A DNA stretch of 64,000 bases from Diaporthe sp. PMI_573 (lineage: Eukaryota; Ascomycota; Sordariomycetes; Diaporthales; Diaporthaceae), in NCBI GenBank assembly GCA_021399435.1, contig JAJTUP010000135.1, positions 53,033-117,032 on the forward strand, given 5' to 3'. Under the pieces are notes generated by a model that ran no database searches, was not told the DNA's origin, and worked only from the letters and a program-made list of their open reading frames with translations. Of the stretch, positions 53,970 through 64,000 are shown piece by piece. Position 1 is the stretch's first letter; every line of letters starts with the position of its first letter. The position numbers and the translations under genes were made by a program.

Positions 53970-56432
53970 TAGGGATGCGTTTTTGACGTCATAAACCCCA
54001 AGTTACCAATTGACGTCATAAAACCCCAACTGACAAGTAATTTACCGTCATAAACCTCCTTCCTAACTGGGTTTAGTGAGTATCCCAAAAGGGGTTGGGG
54101 TGGGGGACGACCATGAGTTGCGACCCCTGAGGAGGCTTTATCACCCCCCGATGTTGCTGTTGAGATTTCTTCACCGACAACAACTATTTATGGTCATTAC
54201 TGAGTCAATATGACCAATCGGGGAGGTCGTCCTAAACTTCATGGCATTGACGAATATTTCCGGCCGGCTTCGGAAGAGGGCTTTACTCTGAACCGTGTAG
54301 TCTGCAAGCTCTGCTCAAAGACTATGGCGAAGCACACCTCCAAACAACTTCGACACCTTCACACGCAATGCACCGCATATCGACAGCTTCATGAAGTCAT
54401 TCCCAGCCGACAACCGCTCATCAACACTAAGTTGGATAGTGTTAGCAAAGCATCTAAGGATGCATTGGACCGTCAAGCCGCCGTCGCAGTCTTTACCTCC
54501 GGCAAAACCCTATTCCCTCTATGAAGAGCCTGAGACACTGAAACTATTCCAAATGCTAAATTCGGCATATAAACCTCCAGATCGCAATCGAATTGCCTCA
54601 TTCCTCGACCCTGTCTACCTGGACCATCAGCAACGTGTCAAGGCTCTTCTGGACGAGGCCCCGCATCTCAACGTCATATTCGATGCCTCCGATGATATCT
54701 CAAGCAACCGAATTATCAATATATCCATTGAGATTCCTAGTTCAGTTGCATTTTACTGGACGACAATCGATACCAAAGATCATGATCACACGGCATTGAC
54801 GACCTTGAGCCTTATCAAGCCATCTCTTGAAATATTCGGACACGATTTCTCGCGGCTGAATGCTATCTGTACAGATACATGTAGCACAGTGAGAAAGCTT
54901 CATCGAGAAATGAAGGCGCTGCCAGAGTTCAGCCACTGCCTTTATATCTTGTGCGATTCTCACGGACTTCAATTGGATGCCAATTCTTGGGAAGGCTACT
55001 TTTCTCATTGCCTTCTTTAAGAAAGCCAAATTGCAGTTGTCAAGGCTTCGCATTCATCAGCAGGAATGCTACGGGCAGCGCAAGGCGTTCATTACTGCTG
55101 CAATCACACGCTGGGGAACACAACTTGCTGCTGTTAAGTCTGTGTTTGACAACAAAGACGCCCTTCGAGCTTTCGCACGCGATCCAGTTATTCTCAACGG
55201 AATGAAGCAGGTAATTGTCAAAGAGGAGGAACAAGTGACACAGTCAAGTCTACATCAGGTGATATCATATATCAATGATCTCGAATTTTGGGCCAATCTG
55301 GAAATGTTATTCAAAGTTCTTCAGCCGATTGGCCATGCCCAAGCCAACTCAGAACGCGACCGCGCGGGTCTTGGCGAGGTTATTCCACGTTGGCTATCCA
55401 TTCAGGCTTCATGGGACGCATTGGAAAAGGCTGGTCAAGACCCACTAATAAACTACCAAGAACTGAAAGCGTTACGAAAGCAACGGTTTGACGCGCAAAC
55501 GGACGACATACACTACATGGCCTTTGCTTTGGACCCTGCCACTACCGACCCGAAGCACCATTTGTTGACCACAGACATTGTCAGAAGAGCACACAACTTT
55601 CTTGAGGACAACACCAACGCCGAGGAATACGGCAATATCTTCCGGGAGTTTTGTCAATTTAGGGCTCGGGAGGGCAACCTCTTTGGCCCAGGAAGTCGCA
55701 TATACAGAGCAGCATCCGAGGGCACTCCACACCACCAACACGTCCTTGACAGTTGGCGGTATCTTCATTCTATGAATGTATCACTCGCTGCATTGGCCAA
55801 ACGAGTCCTGGGCGCTTTGGCTAATTCCGTACCTTCTGAGAGATCTTTTTCCACGATCAATTTCCTCCACAACAAGATTCGCAATCGTCTTACTGTCACT
55901 AGCACCAATAAATTGACAATCATATATATGAATAGTCGGGTGTTAAGAAGACTTGAGACGGCCCAAGAGACACCTTGGAGAATGCCGAGCGGCCAATCCT
56001 GGGAGACGGCTGACGTGAAGTTGCTCTTAGAGCTCGAGGACGACTTCCAGGACTGCATTTTTGTAGATGCAGGCACGGACGCAGAGACAGAGTCTGTTTA
56101 TTCACGTTGAAATGTAAATAGGTTGGCTTTCGAGATATATAATATTATCGTATTGAAGTAGCAAGTCTGGGAGTTTTGGCGAAGAAACGAGCACGGAGCC
56201 GTTGCACGGGGGTATGGACCTCTTGTACCCGCACAGCCAATTTTGGTGCGACGAATACCAATGACACCAGACTGTATGTGCGTATATCATTCCACCGACG
56301 CCGTTTCGTAGTCACCAAATAGTACTTGGAAGCACGTGATAATGACGCGTCATAAACCTCGGGTTTATGACCGTCATTTACCTAGGGGTTTTGGTAATTT
56401 ACCTCCTGGTAATTTACCTCGAGGCATCCCTA
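53970..56432 (+). mobile_element. complete hAT element (2463 bp) with broken transposase gene
   Basis: Terminal inverted repeats TAGGGATGC...GCATCCCTA and flanking 8-bp duplications define the ends exactly. Subterminal TGACGTCATAAACC and GGTAATTTACCTC words repeat near the ends. The transposase (54210-56110) begins MTNRGGRPKLHGIDEYFRPA with a BED-like finger (VCKLCSKTM...RHLHTQC), then LNVIFDASDDISSNRIINIS, and ends with LGALANSVPSERSFSTINFL and the dimerisation region. Two lesions: an extra A in the A4 run at 54504-54507 (GKPYSLYEE shifted out of frame) and a small deletion/frameshift at about 54965-54990 after CDSHGLQL. The third segment (54977-56110) is open for 377 codons. Recently active but non-autonomous unless the lesions are sequence errors. 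Confidence 0.95.
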
Positions 56433-56440
56433 GAGCAGAG
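56433..56440. repeat. 8-bp target-site duplication, right copy (GAGCAGAG)
   Basis: Identical to 53962-53969 on the other side of the element. Confidence 0.9.
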
Positions 56441-57183
56441 GCGCTGGTGAGGAGGGTTTTTGTGTTAACTAACGTTCGTCGACGCGCATGCAGCGAATAG
56501 GCATTAATCGGTGGGGCTGGGCATGTGGTGACCAACAATTGCTTTTGTGCGACCGTATGGCGGTTGACGATGGAGCTGCCGCTGCATACCAGAATGCATC
56601 ATCAAACCTAGCAAAATTCCTACAACCCTACGCGATCCTTCAGCACCGTGGAGTATTTCAGGGCTCACTGCTCCGGGCTTGTTGTGAAATGTCTATGCCA
56701 TTGAATACCGGCAAAGGATGGTGCCTCCTGAAGTGAGGTTATCATCATGCTTTCCCGTCAAATCCACATGATTGACCGGTTCACTGGATTCTTAACGACA
56801 AGCAGAACATCCTAGCGCCAACCGGTAGGGTAGGGAACTTGGGAAGTGTACGTAGAGAACCCCTGTGATTGGCTCGAGCAGTCGGCTGACGTGTGGATAG
56901 GACTGACGCGGCAGCCAGGGTTCCGCCATCTTCCAGATTCATCGTCACAGGTGATTTTTTAGCGGGCCCAGCAGAGCCTCATTGACCTGTAAGCACTCAT
57001 CAACACAGGCTATCCTCCCGGGGATAGTCGTTCTACCTGCCACAAAGATACCGGGATCTGTGTCCAGTCATCAAGATCATGGAACACCAATATAGGCGTA
57101 GCCACTAGACTAGAGAAAAGAGCCTTTGTATACTTTTTTGCCCCCCAGCCCCGCCGGGGGGGGGGGGCGCGAAGCTCGACGGA
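56441..57183. other. spacer between two hAT elements
   Basis: No supportable gene. Contains a G12 tract at 57156-57167 flanked by CCCCGCC, directly left of the second element. Confidence 0.5.
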
Positions 57184-59652
57184 TAGTGATGTTGTACAGT
57201 TTGTACAACCTTGTTGTACGTACGTACGTACAGGAAGAAAATGTACGTACATGTACTATGTACGTACGACTGAGCCCACTATATTCCAAATCAGGTAATT
57301 TATGGGTCATGCCGTACAAGTACGGAGCTGTACAAAACTTTGCCGGCTTAACAACTCAGCGTTACTCTGCCATTCTCTCCCAATTGAACGCATCGCCAAA
57401 AAAGATGGCCCCTGCCAAAGCTGACGCTGCCTTCATTTGGCGACAGTTTATCGACCTCGGCCGCTCGAACCCCAAGAAAAGCAAGCGATACAGATGCCGT
57501 CACTGCCAGAAGGACTTTGCAGCCACCTCTGTTGGGAGGCCGAAAGAGCACCTCGCTGCGTGTGACAAATGGCAAGCTACGCAGCGACAAGAGCGCCAAG
57601 CTCGAGATAACGCCGGCTATCTTCCCTCATATTCTGAAGCTGTACAAAAGAAGATAACGGAGGTCGGAATTCAGCATATCTCTCAGGACGAGAGCCGCAA
57701 TTTCGCCTATGATGCCGCCGCTGCTGTAATCGCCGGCGGTCGCCCCTTCAGCCTCTTCGAGAGCCGTCGCTGGCGTTATTTCTTCACTCGCATCAAGCCT
57801 GGCTGGAAGCCCCCTAGCCGTGCCGTCATCACGCGAATTCTTCCCGAGTTCTATCAGGAAATCTATGACGAGGTTTTCAAACGTATTACCAGCTCGGAAT
57901 GGTTCAACATCATATTTGACGCCTCCGATAATGTCTCGGGCCACAGGATCGTTAATATCTCGGTACAGGTACCAGACGGCCCGGCCTTCTGCTGGAAAAC
58001 ACTTGACACGGGAGACGAACAGCACACGGCAGAGAACTGGGTGCGGCTGATCTGGGGAGAAATGCAGCAACTGTGTGGCGGCGATCTCTCCAGGATCAAT
58101 TCTATCTGTACGGATACCGAAAATACGATGCGCTCTGTACACAACCTGCTAGGGGGATTCCCAGAGCTCTCACACATCAACTTTCTCCCTGTGCGATTCT
58201 CACGGCCTTCAGCTTCTGATTAAAGATATTCTTCTTCTTCCCTTCTTCGAGGATCTCTTTAACAACGTCAGCACCCTGCTCGTGTTCTTCTCACGGTCTA
58301 AATTACAATTACAAAGATTGAGAATGTGCCAGCGCACAAGGTGGAACGGAGTAACTCGCGCGCTGATCAGAAGTACCGGTGAATTGTTAGCTGCGACTGA
58401 GAAATTGGATATACTAACCTGCTCGTTCCGAACAGTATTATTACACGCTGGGGTTCCCAGTACAATTCTTTCTTCTCCCTCCTCCGTTCTCAAGACCCTG
58501 CAGAGACTGGTCTGTTCGAAAAGATGTACGGGATGAGTTGCGATCTCAAGATTGCCCCGTTCTCCTGCCCGAAGCAGTTCGGATCATTAAAGACAGCAGC
58601 TTCTGGCTAAAACTCGAGCTACAATCGCTGTACTAAAACCGGTAAACGACTTTCAACACGCTTCTGAGGCTGATGGGCGGGAATTGCACACATTGTAAAT
58701 CGCTGGCTGCAAATCAAAAGCAAATGGGCTAAGATGAGAGAGGCTAATCAGTTCCCTGATATTCCGTGGGACGATATTGACGCTATATTCAAAGCTAGGC
58801 TTTGATAAGCAAACGTATGATATACATTGATCGCCGATGCCCTCCGGCCTGATACAACAGGTCCAAACTCGAAACTTCCGCCTAGCGTCTTTGCACGCGT
58901 ACAAGAATATTTGCAGAAACAGCTGGAAAATGACGACGAGTATCACCGTGCCCTCTCCGAATTCACACACTTCCGAATGCGTACAGGCGGCCCAGACGGC
59001 TTATTCAATAAGCACAGCGCTGTATACGACGATGGTTTCAGGCCAGCAATGGCGTGGCAGTGCCTCCTCAACCAGGGCTCGATTCTGGCTAGAGTAGCTG
59101 TGAAGGTAATGAACACGCTTGCAAACTCCGTACCTTCAGAACGAAGTTTCTCTGCTATCAGTTTCATACACACGAAAGCTCGAAATCGCCTTACGCCCAT
59201 GCACGCGGACATGCAGGCCTTCATTTTTATGAATGATCGCGTATTAGATCGCCTTAAGGATCAGAAGTACACGCATAAAAAGCGCTGGGCGGATCTTGAG
59301 GAGAAGGACTGGCTGGAACTTGAAGATTCGTACCTCGAGTTGTTTGTGAATGCGCAGGGCAAGAAGGTCTGGATGGATGTGTGATGGCCTCTGCCAATGG
59401 AGATTTCGAGTGGGAAGGTGTCTTACAGTCGACAGGTGATATATTGGGGGTTGGTACTGAAGTGGAATCAGTGGTTGGAGACTAGAGTGACAGGAGACCA
59501 GGACCGTATGAATGCTCGTACTCAACTATTGCCTAAAAAGGAAGGAGGAAATTTGTATGGTACAATTTTGTACGTACAGAAAAGTTGTACGTACGTACAG
59601 CTACCCAAAATACAGTACGTACGTACGTACGTGTACAGAAAATGCATCACTA
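57184..59652 (+). mobile_element. hAT element copy B, nearly full length, decayed
   Basis: Bounded by TAGTGATG at 57184 and CATCACTA ending at 59652, with GTACGTAC-rich subterminal DNA on both sides. The gene starts at 57405 (MAPAKADAAFIWRQFIDLGR) with a BED finger (YRCRHCQKDFA...EHLAACD), then FNIIFDASDNVSGHRIVNIS. One extra base near 58190 ends the frame just before CDSHGLQLLIKDILLLPF; 58230-58820 is degenerate. The dimerisation part (58827-59384) matches copy A almost perfectly but lost one G near 59378, giving an early stop after KKVWMDV. The flanking octamers (TCGACGGA and ATGGCATC) differ, so the two ends may come from different insertions or a deletion. Confidence 0.85.
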
Positions 59653-60266
59653 ATGGCATCGCTCCCCGCATGACAGGCGAGGCAGATTTCAGGAGGCCCC
59701 AGGGGCACGACGAGAGCCAACAAGCTCCTGGCGGAAGCGCCACCCGGCACGGAGCAAGACCAAGAAGGGTGGCGCATACGGTCATGATCAACCAACTTCT
59801 GCCTCCACCAGGCAGAGGCCAAGGCTGACCGGGATCCTGTTCTCGGCCCAGGGGCTGTGGCATGAGCGAGAAGGCAGGTAGCCTCTACACCTGGACGATG
59901 GACGTGACGTGGCGCGTCTACTGCCCTGTCCTGCTTTCCCCTGGTTGGTGAAGTCACCGCACGGCATCACGGATGGCGGAGGGATGGCAGTGTTTAGGCA
60001 ACACACTCTACCTCTGCCGGATGTGGCGCAACTCCGGATGCAGCGGTATGGATAGCCGGCTTGTTCTCGGCTCCAGAGCGGCCGCCGGACACTCAGAGGA
60101 AGCTGGTAAGGCTGATCGCGGAGGGGGTTCCGCAAGGGTCTCCGGACACTACTTAAGTATCGCCCCTCCTCCCAAGAAGCCTCAATAGCAAGAACTCTAT
60201 TGGGAACAACGCCAATTGGAGTTAGTTAATGCTTGCGTGCGTCGCACACATCATGAGAATGTTTAC
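59653..60266. other. 3' flank of the HeLo-domain gene
   Basis: On the minus strand a possible continuation after an intron (60266 to about 60192, TTAACTAAC branch, CAATAG acceptor) reads AIEASWEEGRYLSSVRR in one frame, but no domain was recognised further on. Confidence 0.35.
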
Positions 60267-60780
60267 CTGCTGTGAATGAGCCTGGATCCATCCGCGCTTC
60301 GTCTATGGAATTTGGAGGAACGAGGTCGCGCAGGTGCTGAACCAATTTTCCGAAACCCTCGACTTTTGCGGTGCGTTTACCCTTTCCTCTGAACGTCCAG
60401 GCAAGCTTTTGCCGCTTGGACACTAATGGTGTGTTCCAGACAGGCCCAGCTTGGCGGGTAGGAAGAGGCTCAGCATCGGCATCTGTCAAGAATGAACTGT
60501 CGCCGATGGCATTCTCAGCCTCGCCATAAAAGTCGTGAATGAGTGACAGGACCTCCATTACCACTACCCTCGTTTGTGGGTTGTTGAGGTTGGGATGATG
60601 GTCCTCTAGTATCTGTCCATCTTTGAAACCGACGGCCTGGCCCCAACGGCTCAGGCAAAGCCTGAATGCTTTGAATTGCGCCTCAAGGGAGCGCGAGTCG
60701 CGCCCAAAACCCCGATAGCAGTCGATTTTTTCGATAGCATCAAGGCAAGTGCTGAAGAGACCAGCTAGACCTTGTTGAAC
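60267..60780 (-). pseudogene. HeLo-domain (HET-S/LopB-type) gene, 5' end replaced by an LTR
   Basis: The frame 60780-60267 reads VQQGLAGLFSTCLDAIEKID, YRGFGRDSRSLEAQFKAFRL and LSRWGQAVGF, the N-terminal helices of HeLo-type domains, followed by VMEVLSLIHDFYGEAENA and KRQKLAWTFRGKGKRTAKVE. HeLo domains act in fungal heterokaryon-incompatibility cell death by inserting into membranes when activated. A good donor (GCAG/GTAAAC) ends the exon at 60267. The first residues are missing because a copia LTR ends exactly at 60781. Without a start codon it is probably silent unless the LTR or an upstream exon supplies one. Confidence 0.7.
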
Positions 60781-60914
60781 TGTATGTGAAGATGCTTAGT
60801 ATTCAGACTATTCTAGCTCTGTGTAAGTGGGCCAGAGGCCCCCTATATATATTCGTCTTACAGGAATAAAGATATTCCCTATTAATAATACACTTGGTCT
60901 AGAATATTCCAACA
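60781..60914 (-). mobile_element. copia-type solo LTR with adjoining polypurine tract
   Basis: On the minus strand a 134-bp unit starts TGTTGGAATATTCTAGACC and ends CTTCACATACA, with 5'-TG...CA-3' borders. A polypurine run (AAGGGGGGA) precedes it at 60923-60915, as at the 3' LTR of Ty1/copia elements. TATATATAGG inside is the presumed promoter box. No integrase or reverse transcriptase ORF is attached, so this is the 3' end of a deleted element. Confidence 0.75.
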
Positions 60915-60944
60915 TCCCCCCTTAATCTAGTCCTTAAAGATAGA

Positions 60945-61502
60945 TTAGATATACGGTTGTTTTTCAAAGGTGTACTCTTCGACAAGTGCAGTTTTTAGGT
61001 CGTCGTTGAGATCTGGCTAAAGTGAGAATCCATTTCTATACAGGGAAGGGTCTTTACCTGCGAGATATAGATCCACAATCCAGCGGCTGCCTGGATGAAT
61101 ATTTGCGGCTGCTTTAATTCGGTGTTGTCCGTGGAGACATTCCAATTGGAAGCCGGCTGGAAAATCTAGCTCTGGGCAGTCACGTGGATCCAGCAATTGC
61201 TCGGCGGAAATTCCCGAAGCGGCAATGGCATCCTCGAGCTGATGCTGATCAATGATAGCAGGAATACGACTTCGAAATTGCGAAATATCTTGCTCATTCC
61301 CTGCCTTCAATAACGTCGTAAGTTTCTCGGCGTGCTTATCATCTACCTCCCTTGAACTTTTAGGGTCACGTGGAAAATGCAACACCTCGACCTTTACTCG
61401 CGCGGCGCCTCTGTGCTTAAAGAGCCTCTCTGCCGCGATTCTCCGTTCTCGTTCGATAAATCGTGCTCGACGCATATTGGGGCAACTATTAGGAATACAC
61501 AA
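60945..61502 (-). pseudogene. DUF3723-family protein, C-terminally truncated
   Basis: Exon 1 61502-61058 and exon 2 61012-60945 with a 45-nt intron (GTAAAG...TAGCCAG). The sequence shows ARVKVEVLHFPRDPKSSREV, RIPAIIDQHQLEDAI, LDFPAGFQLECLHGQHRIKA and, across the splice, VDLYLADLNDDLKTALVEEY. These are hallmarks of DUF3723, a large fungal family of unknown biochemistry that is repeatedly carried by Starship transposons. Members are usually several hundred residues long; here the frame stops after EKQPYI at 60945, where the LTR-associated sequence begins, leaving ~170 residues. Start at 61502 or the ATG at 61475 (MRRARFIERERRIAA). Confidence 0.8.
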
Positions 61503-61727
61503 TACTAGTAGGAGAGTAGATAGCTTTATCTATCCTCCTCCCGTAGTTTGTGGTGCCAAATCTGTTACCACGGTCACGTGCTTTATACGTTCTGTGGAAC
61601 AATTATGGCTCCGGCTATATATATCGCTTTCCTCTTGGGAAAATTATAAAAGTGAGCATTTGTTCACACATACCTTCTTCTAACCGAGAACGACCGCGAC
61701 CCTGGCCTCCGTTACACGCCACTTAAA

Positions 61728-62900
61728 ATGAGTTCCGCATGGAACAAACGCCACACCCAAATTGATTTCAATGCACTCGGCGGGCTCAAGCGTCAAATCG
61801 CGGACATAAATGGCGTTAGTGGCAAAAATACAACCCCCAAGCGTGATAGAACGAAAGCCTTAGGAAGGAAAAGACTCGACACTCTAGATGAAGAAACTAC
61901 GGATCCTGAGACCGGTTTAAAGGACCTCACACTGGTTGAAGCTGCCAAATCTGGGGTCAGGGCACACGAATATATAAGAACGAAATACAGTTCTCCTTGG
62001 GAAAACTATGAGAAATGCTGGGATCTCCGGCTCGGTGTCAAAGACTGGATCACTGTGGCTGAACGCAGAGGGGCCCAATCTAATGCCGTCGCGGTGAAAA
62101 ATCGGCGAAATGACCCACTATCAAAGCTTGTATTGGTAAAGAGGTTTGAAGGACCTAGTATTGAGGAAAACGTCCGCAAATTGCAGCAGGTACAGCACAC
62201 CAACATTGTATCTGCCCTGGAAGTATTTAGGTTCGAGCGGACTTCCTATGTCGTTTTCGAATATATGGCCTATTCCATTTCTTATATTGCTGGCAATCCC
62301 CGCCTTGATGAAATTCGACTGGCTGCAATACTTGGACAGGTATCACCCAGGAGCAATACCTTGAACCAAAGTCACTAACTAACTGTGGCAGATACTCGCT
62401 GGGCTTGCGCACCTCACAAAAGAAGGGTTCGAACATGGCTCGCTTACTTGTTCAAACATCCTCATTCATCCATATGGAGACGTGAAAATTGGTCAGTAAA
62501 CGTCTAGCGTTTTGGATCTCCGTACTAATAAAGCGTATAGCGGGCCTGGAAAATTGTTGTACCCGCGCATCTAACGGCGCTTCCCAGTATATTGAAGCGC
62601 TGAGCTCTATTGTCACGGAACTAATGAATGGATACGTCAAAGAGGATGGAGCTGTTGGCGTCGACGATTTGCGTCGTTGGCCTCCTGGCTCTAATGCTGT
62701 CGGCTTCCTCTCCGAGACGACTTCTGCTGCTTCAGTATTCAAATTAATCAAGGTATGTTGGAGGTTAATTTCCTGTACTATAATCTAATATTCCCTAGCA
62801 TCCGTTGTTGCAGCTTCCTTGGCAAAAGGATATGCTTATAGGGGTGGTATCCTTCGCCACAGTCGGAACGCGCATAGGTTACAAGTATCCGCCGAGCTAG
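61728..62900 (+). CDS. fungal pseudokinase
   Basis: Predicted 341-residue protein, join(61728..62339, 62392..62491, 62541..62752, 62799..62900); introns 52, 49 and 46 nt. The first ~110 residues are basic and Thr-rich. The kinase-like fold follows: candidate ATP lysine in LVLVKRFEG (residue ~138), VQHTNIVSALEVFRFERTSY, VVFEYMAYSISYIAGNPRLD, and C-lobe NGYVKEDGAVGVDDLRRWPP. At the catalytic loop the sequence is FEHGSLTCSNILI instead of HRD-x4-N, and at the DFG position DVKIGGLEN, so phosphotransfer residues are lost. Related proteins are common in Aspergillus-type genomes and look like scaffold pseudokinases. The frame is clean. Confidence 0.75.
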
Positions 62901-63405
62901 ATTGATCTCCTAGATATTTTCTATTTCGCGAGCCTGTTTTAAAACTAGATTAGGTCTTTCGGTACCTACCATAGTCGTGATGTCTCACGCTTGTCACGGG
63001 ACCACGTGACATAGAGCACGTGATCTAGGTTCGGATCGGATCTACTTGGTCCGCGATCCTGAGACAAGAAGATCGTAGACGTGACTTCATATCTGGCCTC
63101 GACCCTGACGGGCCAATACTATCGTTACCGTTCATCGAGCATCACTGCTGAATTGATTCCGCACGTGAACCTTGACACGAGCATAGCTAATTTTAGTACC
63201 TAAAGTTCCTGTTCCGGGCATCTTACAAGACCAGTTTCGGAATTCTCACCACGTTCCAGTTTGGCACCCTGCATCGTCCGGTTCTGACTCCTCTCTATTT
63301 TAACGTTCGCCTATTCTTCGCATGTAAATTAGACCTATACTCCGCTCTTTCATAGCTTCACCAGCACATTTTCTTGCGCTCTCCTCAATAGTCATCCGTA
63401 CCGCC
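62901..63405. other. intergenic / ferric reductase promoter
   Basis: Contains near-repeated CACGTGA words (about 63003 and 63018) and TCACGGGACCACGTGAC. No gene. Confidence 0.4.
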
Positions 63406-64000
63406 ATGGAAATTACGCAATTGTATGCCATTTTTGTAGGTGGCATATTGATTTTTTTGATGCTTGTTAATTTCCGTCCTTATATAGAAGCATTTCTAAA
63501 GGCCGTTTCCCTTCCGGCATCCAAACACCTCACCTACCCGCGGATAATCCACCGCCATCGATACTTAGGCCCCTGGAGTCGAGCCGACGTCGTTTTACAG
63601 TTGTTTTACATCACGGTAAACACGTTCTGTGTGAGCTTTAGAGTTCCAGATGTCTTAACGGCTGGGTTACGAGCCGCAAATCTCTCATTGATCAATATGG
63701 TCCCAAATTTTGCCGGCTCTCACCTAAGCTTTCTTGCAGATATCCTTGGAATTCCTTTAAGCACATATCGACAAATTCATCGCTCTAGTGGGATTATGTC
63801 GGTTTCGCTTCTAATATTTCATGTCCTTACTATAGGGAGCCGAAGCCCTTTTCCTTTGCATCCTTTGCAAGTAGCAGAGAATCTATGGGGTCTTATTGTA
63901 AGCCATTCCTCCATTTTTAAATTCTAAATGAGTTACTAACTGTGTCTAACGTCGTATAGCTTCTTCTTTTACTCTCTAACCCTTCCTCCGCAAGTTTTCT
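63406..64000 (+). CDS. ferric-reductase-like transmembrane protein, 5' part (runs off right edge)
   Basis: Exon 1 63406-63897, intron 63898-63959 (GTAAGC...GTATAG), exon 2 from 63960 beyond the window. Residues 1-20 form the first hydrophobic helix (YAIFVGGILIFLMLV). The order then matches fungal FRE proteins: a positively charged loop (YPRIIHRHRYLGPWSRADVV), a second helix, then LRAANLSLINMVPNFAGSHL, FLADILGIPLSTYRQIHRSS, the heme-ligand-type histidines (QIHRSSG, IFHVL), and exon 2 LLLLLSNPSSASF. These enzymes reduce extracellular iron or copper chelates using cytosolic NADPH through FAD and two hemes. Intact as far as seen. Confidence 0.85.

Noticed and set aside
57184..59652. target-site duplication for hAT copy B
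   Set aside because: The flanking octamers TCGACGGA and ATGGCATC do not match, so no duplication is claimed.
1..64000. DUF3435 Starship captain, tRNA genes, CRISPR arrays, or a polyketide/NRPS biosynthetic cluster
   Set aside because: No tyrosine-recombinase signature, tRNA-like A/B boxes, regularly spaced short repeats or large synthase domains were seen on either strand.
1..64000. telomeric TTAGGG arrays as proof of a subtelomeric position
   Set aside because: No tandem TTAGGG/CCCTAA repeats are present. Subtelomeric location is only suggested by gene content.

Overview
The window looks like accessory DNA of a filamentous ascomycete (Pezizomycotina; a Eurotiales-like genome is plausible but not provable from this sequence). 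The evidence is short GT-AG introns of 45-70 nt with RCTAAC-type branch points, fungus-specific gene families (HeLo and NACHT domains, FunK1, Zn2Cys6, RGS-LOV, DUF3723, MPL1/CAP20 perilipin), and transposon copies carrying TAG stops of the kind left by repeat-induced point mutation (RIP). No tRNA, rRNA or CRISPR array was seen.

Layout. 0-11 kb: an NLR (NACHT) gene running off the left edge, a RIP-damaged Mutator-like relic, half of a hAT transposase against a broken Msn2/Seb1-like regulator, an importin-alpha fragment, an intact F-box gene, a small bZIP gene and an FTA2-like kinase relic. 10.8-14.3 kb: the 3' half of one hAT element, a palindromic miniature element and a nearly full-length second hAT transposase. 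14.3-26 kb: gene-poor, with two lineage-type protein genes, a 588-bp element with 46-bp inverted termini, a bacterial-looking sulfotransferase broken by one TAG, a third hAT fragment and a solo mariner helix-turn-helix. 26.8-27.8 kb: an intact perilipin (lipid-droplet) gene. 29-41 kb: a truncated Fot1/pogo transposase joined to a truncated metallo-beta-lactamase gene, a kinase-like relic, two opposed 15-bp minisatellites, a small conserved gene, an aldo-keto reductase fragment and long empty stretches with poly-G runs. 41.5-51 kb: a decayed block holding a Zn2Cys6 regulator, a GCN4-like bZIP, a TPR protein, an RGS-LOV photoreceptor and a FunK1 fragment. 51.2-53.9 kb: an intact chromate transporter and an intact phosphoglycerate-mutase-like gene, divergently transcribed. 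53.97-59.65 kb: two hAT elements, one with terminal repeats and 8-bp target duplications. 60.2-64 kb: a HeLo domain gene and a DUF3723 gene separated by a copia-type LTR, an intact pseudokinase gene and the start of a ferric reductase.

Themes. Intact genes (F-box, bZIP, perilipin, chromate transporter, PGM-like, pseudokinase, ferric reductase start) are islands in a matrix of truncated, frameshifted and transposon-joined copies. Self-recognition and cell-death families (NLR, HeLo), DUF3723 and a ferric reductase occur together; these are recurrent cargo classes of giant fungal Starship transposons, so part of the window may be Starship cargo or a Starship relic, although no DUF3435 captain recombinase is visible. 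Several otherwise well-preserved genes are broken by single-base changes, often in homopolymers, so assembly error must be excluded before all of them are called pseudogenes.
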